A stretch of 64,000 bases of DNA from IOR16 sp963521065 (GTDB lineage: Bacteria > Bacillota > Clostridia > Peptostreptococcales > Anaerovoracaceae). Every line of letters starts with the position of its first letter. Position 1 is the first letter of the stretch. Both the position numbers and the translations under genes were made by a program. The notes under the pieces were generated by a model. The model ran no database searches. It had not been told where the DNA came from and saw only the letters and a program-made list of their open reading frames with translations. This document shows positions 19,013 through 27,189 of this stretch, piece by piece. Where the stretch lies: contig CAUQTI010000016.1 of assembly GCA_963521065.1 (NCBI GenBank), positions 1-64,000 on the forward strand, read 5' to 3'.

Positions 19013-19654
19013 ATGATAAACGATAATTTAGAGCAGCAAGCTATCGCAATATATCAGCAGATGTTCCTTGATAATCCTCAATCCGAATGGTCTAATGGTG
19101 TTTTAAGTGATATTGCTAATATTACTATGGGACAATCACCAAGTGGAAGTAGTTATAACGAAGATGGTATAGGAACAATTTTCTTTCAAGGTAGAGCAGA
19201 GTTTGGAAATAGATTTCCTTCTGTTCGTCTGTATACTACTGAACCAAAACGTATGGCTTGCAAAAATGATATTTTGATGAGTGTACGAGCTCCAGTTGGG
19301 GACATCAACATTGCACACGAGGACTGTTGCATTGGTCGCGGTCTTGGAGCGATACAATCAAAATATAGTTATCAATCATTTGTGTTATACACAATGTTTT
19401 CGTTAAAAAAACAGTTAGATGTCTTTAATGGTGAAGGAACGGTTTTTGGTTCTATCAATCGTGACTCACTGAATTCAATGCCAATTATTATTCCTGCCAA
19501 AGATAAGATTAATGAATTTGAAAGCATCGTTGCTCCTATGGATGCAGTAATTCGTAATAACTATGATGAAATCTGTCGATTGCAGCAAGTTAGAGATGTA
19601 TTGCTACCAAAATTGATGTCTGGTGAACTTGATATCTCTGACATTCAGTTTTAG
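19013..19654 (+). CDS. Silent hsdS C-terminal half cassette (C2b), opposite orientation
   Basis: A 213-residue half HsdS. It begins at the joint (MINDNLEQQAIAIY) and contains one target-recognition domain and the C-terminal conserved helix ending LLPKLMSGELDISDI. It has no N-terminal recognition domain, no AGGAGG site and points against its neighbours, so it is probably not expressed as it stands. It is bounded by sites C and D in inverted orientation. Inversion between C and D would fuse it to the hsdS N-half behind hsdM; inversion between B and C would fuse it to the N-half beside the recombinase. Confidence 0.88.
   Translation: MINDNLEQQAIAIYQQMFLDNPQSEWSNGVLSDIANITMGQSPSGSSYNEDGIGTIFFQGRAEFGNRFPSVRLYTTEPKRMACKNDILMSVRAPVGDINIAHEDCCIGRGLGAIQSKYSYQSFVLYTMFSLKKQLDVFNGEGTVFGSINRDSLNSMPIIIPAKDKINEFESIVAPMDAVIRNNYDEICRLQQVRDVLLPKLMSGELDISDIQF
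19014..19041 (+). repeat. hsdS shufflon recombination site C
   Basis: A 28-bp sequence, the perfect inverted copy of site B; the 16-bp core is at 19016-19031 in plus orientation. It opens the silent C2b cassette and encodes INDNLEQQ in frame. Confidence 0.92.
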
Positions 19655-20154
19655 GCAGCTAAATTATCGTTTATCTTTTTATTATATTGAATATGCTGAT
19701 CCATACTTTTCAGAATTGAGGCTATTTTGCATTGTGTATCATAATCAGCTTTTGGAATTAAATACTGCATTATGGCAGTTTTGTCACCACGAGGCATTTT
19801 AGTACCTTTTGATGTTGCCATCGCATATTCAAAAAACTTATCATCTGATAAAATATAATAAAGATAATCTGGCGATATCCCTTCTTTTGCTCTAAAAACC
19901 AAAACATCATTTGAGCACCCGCCATCGTTGCAAGCTTTCCAAATTTTCTTAAAATAAGGTCGAATATTCGAAACTAATGTGTCATTGTATCCATAAGCCT
20001 GTACTTGCTGTGTTGTCGGCAAACTAGTTATTTCACAAATACCCCCTCGGTTCGGAAGCATATTCTCAGTCGAAATATAAGTAGATCTATTTAGTGTTAC
20101 AACCTCTATTTTCCATTTTACAAAATCACATATATCTGACAACTTATAATTCAT
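19651..20154 (-). CDS. hsdS N-terminal half (N1) directly behind hsdM, truncated at site D
   Basis: This 167-residue half HsdS starts at ATG 20154, which overlaps the last codons of hsdM. It contains one target-recognition domain (MNYKLSDICDFVKW to about residue 150) and stops soon after the joint, ending KKINDNLAA. In this orientation the gene is a single-domain S subunit. A shortened HsdS can sometimes dimerise and still support methylation, as reported for EcoR124-type truncations, so it may not be inert. Its joint carries recombination site D, so C-D inversion would restore a full hsdS in the hsdM operon. Confidence 0.9.
   Translation of the reverse strand: MNYKLSDICDFVKWKIEVVTLNRSTYISTENMLPNRGGICEITSLPTTQQVQAYGYNDTLVSNIRPYFKKIWKACNDGGCSNDVLVFRAKEGISPDYLYYILSDDKFFEYAMATSKGTKMPRGDKTAIMQYLIPKADYDTQCKIASILKSMDQHIQYNKKINDNLAA
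19659..19674 (-). repeat. hsdS shufflon recombination site D
   Basis: The 16-bp core is in minus orientation, preceded on the plus strand by GCAG. It lies at the end of both the silent C2b cassette (immediately after its stop) and the N1 half, so an inversion joins the two in frame. Confidence 0.85.
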
Positions 20155-21649
20155 ACCCAATCGCCCCCAGTTTCTGTCGAATCTCATCTTCTAACTCATG
20201 AGATTTTGCAAACATTTCTGAAAGTTCTGTTGTAAGACGAGTCATCTTTTCTTCAAATGGTTCTCCATCATCTTCCTGCTCTTCAATTCCAACATAGCGA
20301 CCTGGTGTAAGTATATAATCTTGTTTAGCAATTTCTTCCGTAGTAGCAACTGTGCAGAAGCCTTTTACATCTTCAGATGTTCCTTCTTGAAACGCTGTAA
20401 AGGTATCAGCAATCATACTTATATCTTCATCTGTAAAATCACGATGTTTTCGGTTAAGCATAAATCCCATTTTTCGCGCATCAATAAAAATTGTTTTCCC
20501 TTTTTGTTTCTTATTTTTACTGATAAACCACAAAGTAACAGGAATTGTAACACTATAAAATAACTGTGTTGGAAGGGCTACAATTCCTTCTACTAAATCA
20601 TCTTCGACGATTTTTTTACGAATCTCTCCCTCTCTACTTGTCTGTGTAGAAAGTGAACCATTAGCTAAAACTAGACCAATTTTTCCATTCGGTGCAAGAT
20701 GATGAATCATATGCTGAATCCATGCATAGTTGGCATTACCCGATGGTGGTGTTCCATATTTCCAACGAACGTCCTCCTGTAATTTATCCTGTCCCCAATT
20801 GGATAGATTGAATGGAGGATTTGCCATGATAAAATCAGCCTTTAATGACTTATGCAAGTCATTAAAAAACGTATCTGCTTGATATGGGCCAAAATCTGCT
20901 TCAATACCACGAATAGCCATATTCATCTTAGCCATTTTCCATGTATCTGCATTAGACTCTTGACCATAAACAGATATACGATTTCTATTTCCTCTGTGTG
21001 CTTGTATAAATTCAACCGATTGAACAAACATACCTCCCGATCCACAACACGGATCGTAAACACGACAATTTTCAAAAGGCTTCAGAATTGCAACAATGGT
21101 TTTTACTATGCTTTCTGGCGTATAGAACTCACCACCTTTGACACCTTCATATGCTGCAAATTGTTGGATGCAATATTGATATGTTTTTCCTAATATGTCT
21201 TTATTCTCGCCAGTTTCAGTCATATTCATATTTGTAAATAGGTCAACTACGTCACCTAATACACGTTTGTCCAAGTCTGGGCTGGCATAATTTTTAGGTA
21301 ATACATTTTTTAGTGTCTTATTTTCTGCTTCTATCGCTCTCATTGCATCGTCTATAATAGTTCCAATCTCAGGTGTATGAGCTGCTGAAGCAATTTTGTC
21401 CCATCTTGCTTCAATTGGTACAAAGAAAATATTATCTGCTGAATAAGCATCCTTATCATCTTCGAATCCATCCCCATCCGCAACTAACTCCTCATATCTC
21501 TTTTCAAAGGCACTAGAGATATAACGTAAAAATATAAGTCCTACAATTACTTTCCTATACTCTGCCGCAGGAATATGTCCCCACAAAACGCAGGCGGCAT
21601 CCCATATTTGCTTTTCAAACCCCGTATTGGCAGTATTTTTTTCAGCCAC
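20144..21649 (-). CDS. hsdM: Type I restriction-modification system methyltransferase subunit
   Basis: A 501-residue N6-adenine methyltransferase. The HsdM N-terminal helical domain (about 5-140) is followed by the SAM-binding motif YDPCCGSGGMF (around 197) and the catalytic motif NPPF (around 276). It methylates the target selected by HsdS and forms HsdM2S. The start is GTG with GGAGG 8 bases upstream. The stop overlaps the start of the N1 hsdS half, as usual for hsdM-hsdS. It is the first enzyme gene of the minus-strand run that continues through hsdR, mcrB and mcrC. Confidence 0.96.
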   Translation of the reverse strand: MAEKNTANTGFEKQIWDAACVLWGHIPAAEYRKVIVGLIFLRYISSAFEKRYEELVADGDGFEDDKDAYSADNIFFVPIEARWDKIASAAHTPEIGTIIDDAMRAIEAENKTLKNVLPKNYASPDLDKRVLGDVVDLFTNMNMTETGENKDILGKTYQYCIQQFAAYEGVKGGEFYTPESIVKTIVAILKPFENCRVYDPCCGSGGMFVQSVEFIQAHRGNRNRISVYGQESNADTWKMAKMNMAIRGIEADFGPYQADTFFNDLHKSLKADFIMANPPFNLSNWGQDKLQEDVRWKYGTPPSGNANYAWIQHMIHHLAPNGKIGLVLANGSLSTQTSREGEIRKKIVEDDLVEGIVALPTQLFYSVTIPVTLWFISKNKKQKGKTIFIDARKMGFMLNRKHRDFTDEDISMIADTFTAFQEGTSEDVKGFCTVATTEEIAKQDYILTPGRYVGIEEQEDDGEPFEEKMTRLTTELSEMFAKSHELEDEIRQKLGAIGYEL

Positions 21650-21746
21650 TTTTTGTATCCTCCAATGATTTTTCTATTTTAGTCGTATGAATATACTTAA
21701 AATTTCCGCTTTAAACTTCATTATACATTTTTTATATCTCCTATTT

Positions 21747-21962
21747 TCAGGACTCAATCTTCACAATATCATCAAATCCACACTTCAATTCAATACATAT
21801 TCTTGCAAGGATATCTAATGATACTTGCTGGTCGTTATTCATTTTTGTAAATGTACTGGGCGCAATCTTTGTATTTTTACGCAACTCAGTCTTTGATATT
21901 TCTCTGTCTATAAGCAATTTCCATAATGGTTTGTACGTTATTTTTATTTGCTTATCTGTCAT
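21747..21962 (-). CDS. Small XRE-type HTH regulator upstream of hsdM
   Basis: A 71-residue protein that is almost entirely a Cro/C1-type helix-turn-helix (SKTELRKNTKIAPSTFTKMN, then LARICIELKCGFDDIV), similar in size to YozG-like regulators. The GGAGGATAAAAAAT-ATG spacing is good. It is in the same direction as hsdM and 97 bp upstream of it, so it probably regulates the island, as C proteins do in other RM systems. That role is inferred from position. Confidence 0.85.
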   Translation of the reverse strand: MTDKQIKITYKPLWKLLIDREISKTELRKNTKIAPSTFTKMNNDQQVSLDILARICIELKCGFDDIVKIES

Positions 21963-22251
21963 ATTTTTTATCCTCCACTTGCGATAAACGACTTTTTAAT
22001 ATACAGCATTTATTATACTAAAATGATTTCTTTTTTACAAACGTTATTTTTGAGTTCTCGAAATATCAGTTAATTCATTTTTTCTGTTCAAGCCCCTGGT
22101 TTCCATGGTTTCAAAGTATTATAACGTAATTTTTAATATTACAAGAATTTACTCTTGCACATAACATTTAATACACTAATACACTATTTCAATATGCCTT
22201 TATGATAAAGGAAAAGCTAGCCAACACACACCCGCATCAGCCAGCCCTCTC
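21963..22251. other. AT-rich non-coding stretch at the right side of the island
   Basis: No gene or strong structure is recognised. It presumably holds the promoter for the XRE regulator/hsdM run on the minus strand; no confident -35/-10 pair was picked out. Confidence 0.3.
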
Positions 22252-22990
22252 TTATCGCCTCCGTTCCTTTTCATCTTTTTTCTTATCTGTCATACTTTCC
22301 GTATAGACCTCATCAAATTCATCATAAAGGTCCACCAAATCTTTCTGTATTCCAAGCTTTTCAAGAACCCTACGATAAACCTCTTAACACCAACCTTATA
22401 ATCCAGTTCCTCCAGATGAAAGACCATTGCTCTTATATCTGCACTTGCCAGCTGAAATAATTCTGGTGTCATGTCCATTATGTCACATAAATCCATGGAT
22501 TTTTCAACTTCTCGCTCAACAAGTTTTTCTTCCTGCTTTTTATCCCAGCATTCCGAAATTTCAGCAAATTCATCATATGCTTCACTAAATCCCATCCTGT
22601 TTCCAATCTCCGCTAAATAATCCATGAAATACTTAAATGCCTTATCATCCAGTAGCCTTTCAAATGGAAATCTTTCTGCTTTTTCTTGTAAAGATAATCT
22701 TTGATATTCAGGTAGAACCTTAGGAAGTTCCATACGCTCTACGTCATTACTCTGTCGCACTTCTACTAGGGTTTTATCAATACCCGAACTAATTGTCTCA
22801 CCTTCAACCATATCTGATGATTCTATTACCGAATCATGAACTGGATCGATTGATAGTTCAGGCACTGTTCATTATTTTTATTAGAAAAAATATATGTCGC
22901 TTGATTATAATAAAAAGGAACAACTTCATCTAACAGAACAGGTCCCGATTCGAAAAGAGATATTAATTCTACCTCATCTGGAATTTTCAT
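22252..22990 (-). pseudogene. Frameshifted remnant of an accessory-element protein of unknown family
   Basis: A start with an AGGAGG site at 22990 opens a frame (MKIPDEVELISLFESG...) that runs about 42 codons before colliding with another frame at about 22865. That frame (PELSIDPVHDSV...) runs to about 22385, where the sensible continuation again lies in another frame: VYRRVLEKLGIQKDL ... ESMTDKKKDEKERRR, stop at 22252. Read across two single-base shifts it gives one acidic, helical protein of about 240 residues. The family is not recognised; style and position suggest a conjugative or integrative element gene. It is probably decaying. Confidence 0.6.
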
Positions 22991-23154
22991 GATAGCTTCC
23001 CTCCTAGCTGCGATAAATTCATTGAATAATTTATCCTCTTTGTATTAAGTATGTTTACTCAAATATCATACCAAATTTCTCACCTTCTTTTCTAACTTAA
23101 TTACAAATGTAAAAAATTATATTATATTAACGTCATGTTTTATGGAAAGCACGC

Positions 23155-23183
23155 TTGACATTTTTTATTTTCATGTATATACT
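23155..23183 (+). promoter_or_regulatory. Sigma-A promoter for the XRE/membrane-protein pair
   Basis: TTGACA (23155-23160), a 17-bp spacer and TATACT (23178-23183), about 45 bp before the AGGAG site of the XRE gene. A short dyad ATACT-CA-AGTAT overlaps the -10 and may be an operator for the regulator. Confidence 0.75.
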
Positions 23184-23233
23184 CAAGTATGTAAAGTAAA
23201 CTTTCCATGTTTCTCAGAAAGGAGATTTTATAT

Positions 23234-23431
23234 TTGAAGAATAGATTGGAAGAAATTCGAAAAGCACGGGGAATAAAGCAAGAAGAGCTTGCGGCCGCCT
23301 TAGAGGTTTCAAGGCAGACGATTGGCTCTCTGGAAAATGGAAGGTATAATCCTTCAATCATTTTAGCGTTTAAAATTGCCCGTTATTTTCAAATGAATAT
23401 TGAGGAAATTTTCATCTATGAGGAGGAATAA
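23234..23431 (+). CDS. XRE-family HTH regulator
   Basis: A 65-residue single-domain regulator. The start is TTG at 23234, supported by AAAGGAG about 10 bases upstream. The helix-turn-helix is LKNRLEEIRKARGIKQEELA, then VSRQTIGSLENGRYNPS, very typical of YgzD-like small XRE proteins. It is translated just upstream of, and overlaps the ribosome binding site of, a small membrane protein gene, the usual pairing for this family. Confidence 0.92.
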   Translation: MKNRLEEIRKARGIKQEELAAALEVSRQTIGSLENGRYNPSIILAFKIARYFQMNIEEIFIYEEE

Positions 23432-23432
23432 A

Positions 23433-23864
23433 ATGAAAAAAAACACTTCAACTTATTTGGCTACAATTTTAGGGGTATTTCTGCTTGGAATCGGTTTATA
23501 TCTTCTAAAATCCATTCCAAATCCAGAAGGAGCTTTAAAAGCACTCCCTTATATATGCATAGGGCTCGGCAGTGGAGTTTTCGGGCATGGTATGGGGAAT
23601 ATTATCAGCCACAATGCGGTAAAAGGATGCCCCGATTTAGAAAAACAAATAAAGATAGACAAAAACGACGAACGTAATGTAACCATTTCTAACCGTGCGA
23701 AAGCGAAAGCATATGACATGATGTTATTTGTATTTGGCGCATTAATGCTTTCTTTTGCACTTATGGAGGTTGACTTGACAGTAATACTCCTTTTGGTATT
23801 TGCCTACCTATTTATCTGTGGTTATGGGATTTACTATCGCTTCAAATACGATAAGGAAATGTAA
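23433..23864 (+). CDS. Four-TM membrane protein paired with XRE regulator
   Basis: A 143-residue protein; the ATG at 23433 follows GAGGAGG. Hydrophobic segments at about 6-26, 36-56, 95-112 and 115-135 suggest four membrane helices, with a polar loop (KIDKNDERNVTISNRAK) between the two hairpins. The DERN...NRAKAKAYD segment is typical of DUF2178-like proteins, which are usually encoded next to XRE regulators. The function is unknown; no catalytic motif is seen. Confidence 0.8.
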   Translation: MKKNTSTYLATILGVFLLGIGLYLLKSIPNPEGALKALPYICIGLGSGVFGHGMGNIISHNAVKGCPDLEKQIKIDKNDERNVTISNRAKAKAYDMMLFVFGALMLSFALMEVDLTVILLLVFAYLFICGYGIYYRFKYDKEM

Positions 23865-23867
23865 AAA

Positions 23868-23916
23868 AAACAAGGCGTTAAAAACCAGCTAAGCTAGTTT
23901 TAATGCCTTGTTTTTT
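23868..23916 (+). terminator. Intrinsic terminator of the XRE/membrane-protein operon
   Basis: Arms AACAAGGCGTTAAAA and TTTTAATGCCTTGTT enclose a smaller AGCTAAGCT stem and are followed by a T-run. On the opposite strand it could also end the minus-strand FtsW-like operon. Confidence 0.85.
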
Positions 23917-23930
23917 ATACCTTGTAGCTG

Positions 23931-25328
23931 TCACTGTCTCCAAGCTTTTAGGTCAATAATCAGTTTTCCATTTGAAACGCTTATAAACTCTCTATTTGAG
24001 CCTAAGCTCAACCTTTGCTCTGAACAGGAAACTAGGTTATTTCTCCGCCAAGCAGAAAGAAGGATGCCGACAAATGCCATATTTACAACGTATCCGGTCC
24101 CTGCATAAGATACAAAGGGCATGTTGATTGCAGTGAAAGGGAATAAATTAAAGTTCATTAAAATGCTGAGTAAAAATTGTGCCGATAAAATCATACAGGC
24201 AGACAAAGATAAATAGAAACCATATGTATTTTTTATCTTACTTACCGTAAGAAAGGATCGGATGATAAATGCAGCAATCAGCGCCACAAGCGAGATTCCG
24301 ACTGCCCATCCGAACGTCGCAATTACATTGATAAGGACGTACTCTCCTGAGATGTTAGGCATTACCATATTTACGCTTTCTGCTGAATCGGACATTTTTC
24401 CAAACCAATTGGAAAGTGCAAGCCAATTACTCGCAATATTCTGTTGGTAGCCCTGAGATTCTTCTGCAAAGAGATTCAAGCGTGCTAATAAATATGGATT
24501 CGCAATCACTCTGTATAGTAATCCGATAGAGGCAACACCTCCACCTGCAAACAATGAAATATACTTCATTTTTTTATTACCGCCAAAGTGGTTCCTTATA
24601 ACCGCTGTAATGATTCCCGCTGCATATACAATAAACAGGATAAAAGCGGTCGCTAAGCTTGGTAAAAGCATGATTGAAAATAAGGAAAGCATGCAAAGAA
24701 ACAATATCTTTATAATCGAGCCAGCCCCTTTCCCCCTATACTTTTCCAAAAATCCGGCAAATGCAATCAAAAACAATAAGCTTGCAACGTCTGAAGAGGT
24801 GATAAAAAAAGGTCCAATTGGAATCCATCTTTTCACGCCATGTACATTCATTCCTATGAGCAAAGTCGTGACGAGTAAAAGTATTCCGGAAAAATACAAA
24901 GGACCGGGAAAATTTTTCAGCTTCGCGCAGTCAAAATAATAAAAGGTTACCATTGTTCCAATACCAATTCCAGCAAATACTATGTATTTCGAAAAATCGA
25001 TTGCTTCGCCATTTGTGAATTTACTGCTCGTATACATTACGACTGCACCAATGATTGCAATGGCCGCCGTTAACAGTAAAATCGACCACTCTACCTGTGG
25101 TTTATGCTGATTGTTTAGCCGAATGCCAATTTCTTCTGTATTTCCCATTGCTGTGATTGCGAAATCCAAAGCTTCTTCCTGGCTATATCCGTTCTCCAAA
25201 TTTTCTTTTTTTAATTCGCTGATATGTGCAGAAAGCTCTTCCCGAATATCCTTATGTACAGCCTTGCAATTAATATAAATACATACCTCGTCTAAAAATT
25301 CTGCTATCTTTTTATTCAACGCAAACAC
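23931..25328 (-). CDS. HAAS-domain/SEDS (FtsW/RodA/SpoVE-like) fusion membrane protein
   Basis: A 465-residue protein. The first about 75 residues form a soluble HAAS-like permease-prefix domain (DIREELSAHISELKKENLENG, ALDFAITAMGN), which typically pairs with PadR regulators. Residues about 80-440 contain about ten membrane helices of the SEDS family, which polymerise peptidoglycan glycan strands from lipid II. The segment matching the catalytic loop of RodA/FtsW reads NISGEYVLINVIATFGW, with Glu where the essential Asp is expected, so activity is uncertain. It overlaps the end of the padR gene. It is likely an envelope-stress or antibiotic-responsive accessory factor rather than the housekeeping divisome enzyme. 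Confidence 0.8.
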   Translation of the reverse strand: MFALNKKIAEFLDEVCIYINCKAVHKDIREELSAHISELKKENLENGYSQEEALDFAITAMGNTEEIGIRLNNQHKPQVEWSILLLTAAIAIIGAVVMYTSSKFTNGEAIDFSKYIVFAGIGIGTMVTFYYFDCAKLKNFPGPLYFSGILLLVTTLLIGMNVHGVKRWIPIGPFFITSSDVASLLFLIAFAGFLEKYRGKGAGSIIKILFLCMLSLFSIMLLPSLATAFILFIVYAAGIITAVIRNHFGGNKKMKYISLFAGGGVASIGLLYRVIANPYLLARLNLFAEESQGYQQNIASNWLALSNWFGKMSDSAESVNMVMPNISGEYVLINVIATFGWAVGISLVALIAAFIIRSFLTVSKIKNTYGFYLSLSACMILSAQFLLSILMNFNLFPFTAINMPFVSYAGTGYVVNMAFVGILLSAWRRNNLVSCSEQRLSLGSNREFISVSNGKLIIDLKAWRQ

Positions 25329-25650
25329 CCCCGATTACCGCATTTACCGCTTTTGTATACACTTCCCACTCATTCTTTTTCTCTTTCAATACTCGCTTTC
25401 CCTTTTTGGTAATTCTGTAATACTTTCTTCGCTTTCCACTCTCTGCATCCACCCAGTAAGATTCAATCGCGTCTGCATTTTCTAAACTGTGAAGCATCGG
25501 ATAAAGCGTGCCCTCTTTCAATGCGAAAACACTTTCTGATACTTCCTTAAGCTGGTGCGCAATTTGATACCCATACATATCTTCCTTATTTAAAAGCGAA
25601 AGCAATAAAATAGAGGTGCTTCCTTTCATAAGTTCTTTGTTAATTGTCAT
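25312..25650 (-). CDS. PadR-family transcriptional regulator
   Basis: A 112-residue PadR-type winged-helix protein. The N-terminal DNA-binding part includes YGYQIAHQLKE and LYPMLHSLE, and the wing GKRRKYYRITKKGKRVL, followed by one C-terminal helix. It is the first gene of a two-gene operon with the HAAS-SEDS fusion (17-bp overlap). A long perfect palindrome covers its promoter start site, so it is presumably an autorepressor relieved by an unidentified ligand. Confidence 0.93.
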   Translation of the reverse strand: MTINKELMKGSTSILLLSLLNKEDMYGYQIAHQLKEVSESVFALKEGTLYPMLHSLENADAIESYWVDAESGKRRKYYRITKKGKRVLKEKKNEWEVYTKAVNAVIGGVCVE

Positions 25651-25674
25651 ATACTCCCCCTATACATAGTTATT

Positions 25675-25730
25675 CTTTATACATAGATATTCTATGTATA
25701 AAGTGTACTGTTAAAAAAATGGTTTGTCAA
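25675..25730 (-). promoter_or_regulatory. padR promoter with 29-bp palindromic operator
   Basis: On the minus strand: TTGACA (25725-25730), a 17-bp spacer and TACACT (25702-25707). Overlapping the -10 edge and start site is a perfect dyad with 13-bp arms and a 3-bp centre (25675-25703; half-site core TATACATAGA). An extra TATACATAG half-site is at 25661-25669. This is the arrangement expected for PadR autorepression. Confidence 0.85.
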
Positions 25731-25780
25731 TATGATTTTGACGCATGCCTACCAAACGCTGGTTTTAGATTTACGGCACG

Positions 25781-25815
25781 AAAAAAGCCATAGGACTTAA
25801 ACCTACGGCTTTTCT
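25781..25815 (-). terminator. Intrinsic terminator of metY
   Basis: A hairpin with arms around AAAGCC-TAGG/CCTA-GGCTTT is flanked by T-runs on both strands. On the minus strand it follows the metY stop by about 65 bp. A second perfect inverted repeat (GATACGAAAA arms, 25839-25859) lies between metY and this hairpin. Confidence 0.8.
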
Positions 25816-25881
25816 TTGAAACTGAAAACATCCTCGTTGATACGAAAAATTTTCGTATCTGCTTTTTATCTTATTCTTATC

Positions 25882-27189
25882 TTATTCTACGGCTTTAAAT
25901 GCCTCTTCCAAATCTTCAATGATATCTTTCACGTTCTCTGTTCCGATGGAAAGGCGAACTGTATTCGGCTTAATCCCGGAATCAAGAAGCTCCGCTTCGG
26001 TCATTTGAGAATGTGTCGTGGAAGCCGGATGAATCACCAGTGATTTCACATCTGCCACGTTAGCAAGCAGAGAGAACAATTCGAGCTGATCGATAAAATC
26101 TTTTGCCTTCTGCGCGTCTCCTTTGATTTCAAAGGTAAAGATGGAACCGCCTCCGTTTGGAAAATATTTTTTATACAATTCTTTCTGCAGTGCGTCCTCG
26201 CTGACGGATGGATGGTGCACTTCCTGAACCTGTGGATGATTTTTCAAATATTCTGCTACCTTCAAACTGTTTTCAACGTGTCTTTCTACTCTTAGAGACA
26301 AGGTTTCCAAGCCTTGCAGGAATAAAAATGCATGAAACGGCGAAAGGGTTGCTCCGGTATCTCTCAAAAGGATTGCACGAATTTTCGTAACGTAAGCTGC
26401 CGGACCTACCGCCTTCGTAAAGCTGATTCCATGGTAGCTTGGGTTTGGCTCGGTCAAGGAAGGGAATTTTCCGCTCGCCTCCCAATCAAATTTTCCGCTG
26501 TCTACAATCACGCCTCCAATCGCGGTACCGTGTCCGCCGATAAATTTCGTTGCGGAATGTACTACAATATCTGCGCCGTATTCAATCGGACGAACGAGAT
26601 AAGGGGTTGCAAAGGTGTTATCAATCACAAGCGGAATTTTATGCTTATGTGCAATCTCCGCAATCTTTTCAATATCTACCACGTCGGAGTTTGGATTTCC
26701 CAGTGTTTCAATGAATACCAGTTTTGTATTTTTCTGAATCGCCGCATCAATTTCGTCATACTGGAATGGGTCTACAAATGTGGTTTCAATCCCGTACTGT
26801 TTGTTGGTATGCTCCAGAAGGTTGTAAGTCCCTCCGTAGATATTCTTAGCAGCTACAATATGGTCACCATACTGTGCAAGATTCTGAATCGCATAGGTTA
26901 CGGCTGCTGCTCCGGAAGCCACTGCCAGCGCAGCAACGCCCCCTTCCAGTGCGGCGATTCTTCTCTCAAAAACATCTTCTGTCGGATTCGTTAATCTGCC
27001 ATAAATGTTTCCGGGATCTCTTAATCCAAAGCGTGCCGCTGCATGCTCACTGTTGTGAAAAACGTAAGATGAAGTCTGGTAAATCGGAACTGCTCTTGCA
27101 TCAGTTACCGGATCTGCACTCTCCTGCCCTACATGCAGCTGTAATGTCTCAAATCTAAATTCTCTGTTTTCTCTCGTTTTCTTACTCAT
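25882..27189 (-). CDS. metY: O-acetylhomoserine sulfhydrylase / aminocarboxypropyltransferase
   Basis: A 435-residue PLP enzyme of the Cys/Met metabolism family. It shows the MetY hallmarks: long N-terminus (FETLQLHVGQ), PIYQTSSYVF, YGRLTNPT, GNPNSDVVDIE, and the PLP lysine in HSATKFIGGHGT. It makes homocysteine from O-acetylhomoserine and sulfide (or methionine with methanethiol). It is monocistronic, with a 250-nt leader containing a short reading frame and, upstream, a dyad matching the one before the met transport operon, so it is likely co-regulated by the LysR protein at 34895. Confidence 0.95.
   Translation of the reverse strand: MSKKTRENREFRFETLQLHVGQESADPVTDARAVPIYQTSSYVFHNSEHAAARFGLRDPGNIYGRLTNPTEDVFERRIAALEGGVAALAVASGAAAVTYAIQNLAQYGDHIVAAKNIYGGTYNLLEHTNKQYGIETTFVDPFQYDEIDAAIQKNTKLVFIETLGNPNSDVVDIEKIAEIAHKHKIPLVIDNTFATPYLVRPIEYGADIVVHSATKFIGGHGTAIGGVIVDSGKFDWEASGKFPSLTEPNPSYHGISFTKAVGPAAYVTKIRAILLRDTGATLSPFHAFLFLQGLETLSLRVERHVENSLKVAEYLKNHPQVQEVHHPSVSEDALQKELYKKYFPNGGGSIFTFEIKGDAQKAKDFIDQLELFSLLANVADVKSLVIHPASTTHSQMTEAELLDSGIKPNTVRLSIGTENVKDIIEDLEEAFKAVE

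Noticed and set aside
19013..19654. A complete second hsdS gene
   Set aside because: It has only one target-recognition domain, begins at the recombination site and lacks a ribosome site; it is a silent half-cassette.
25839..25859. A second metY terminator
   Set aside because: The 21-bp palindrome is perfect but AT-rich and lacks a T-tract on the minus strand; the hairpin at 25781-25815 is better.
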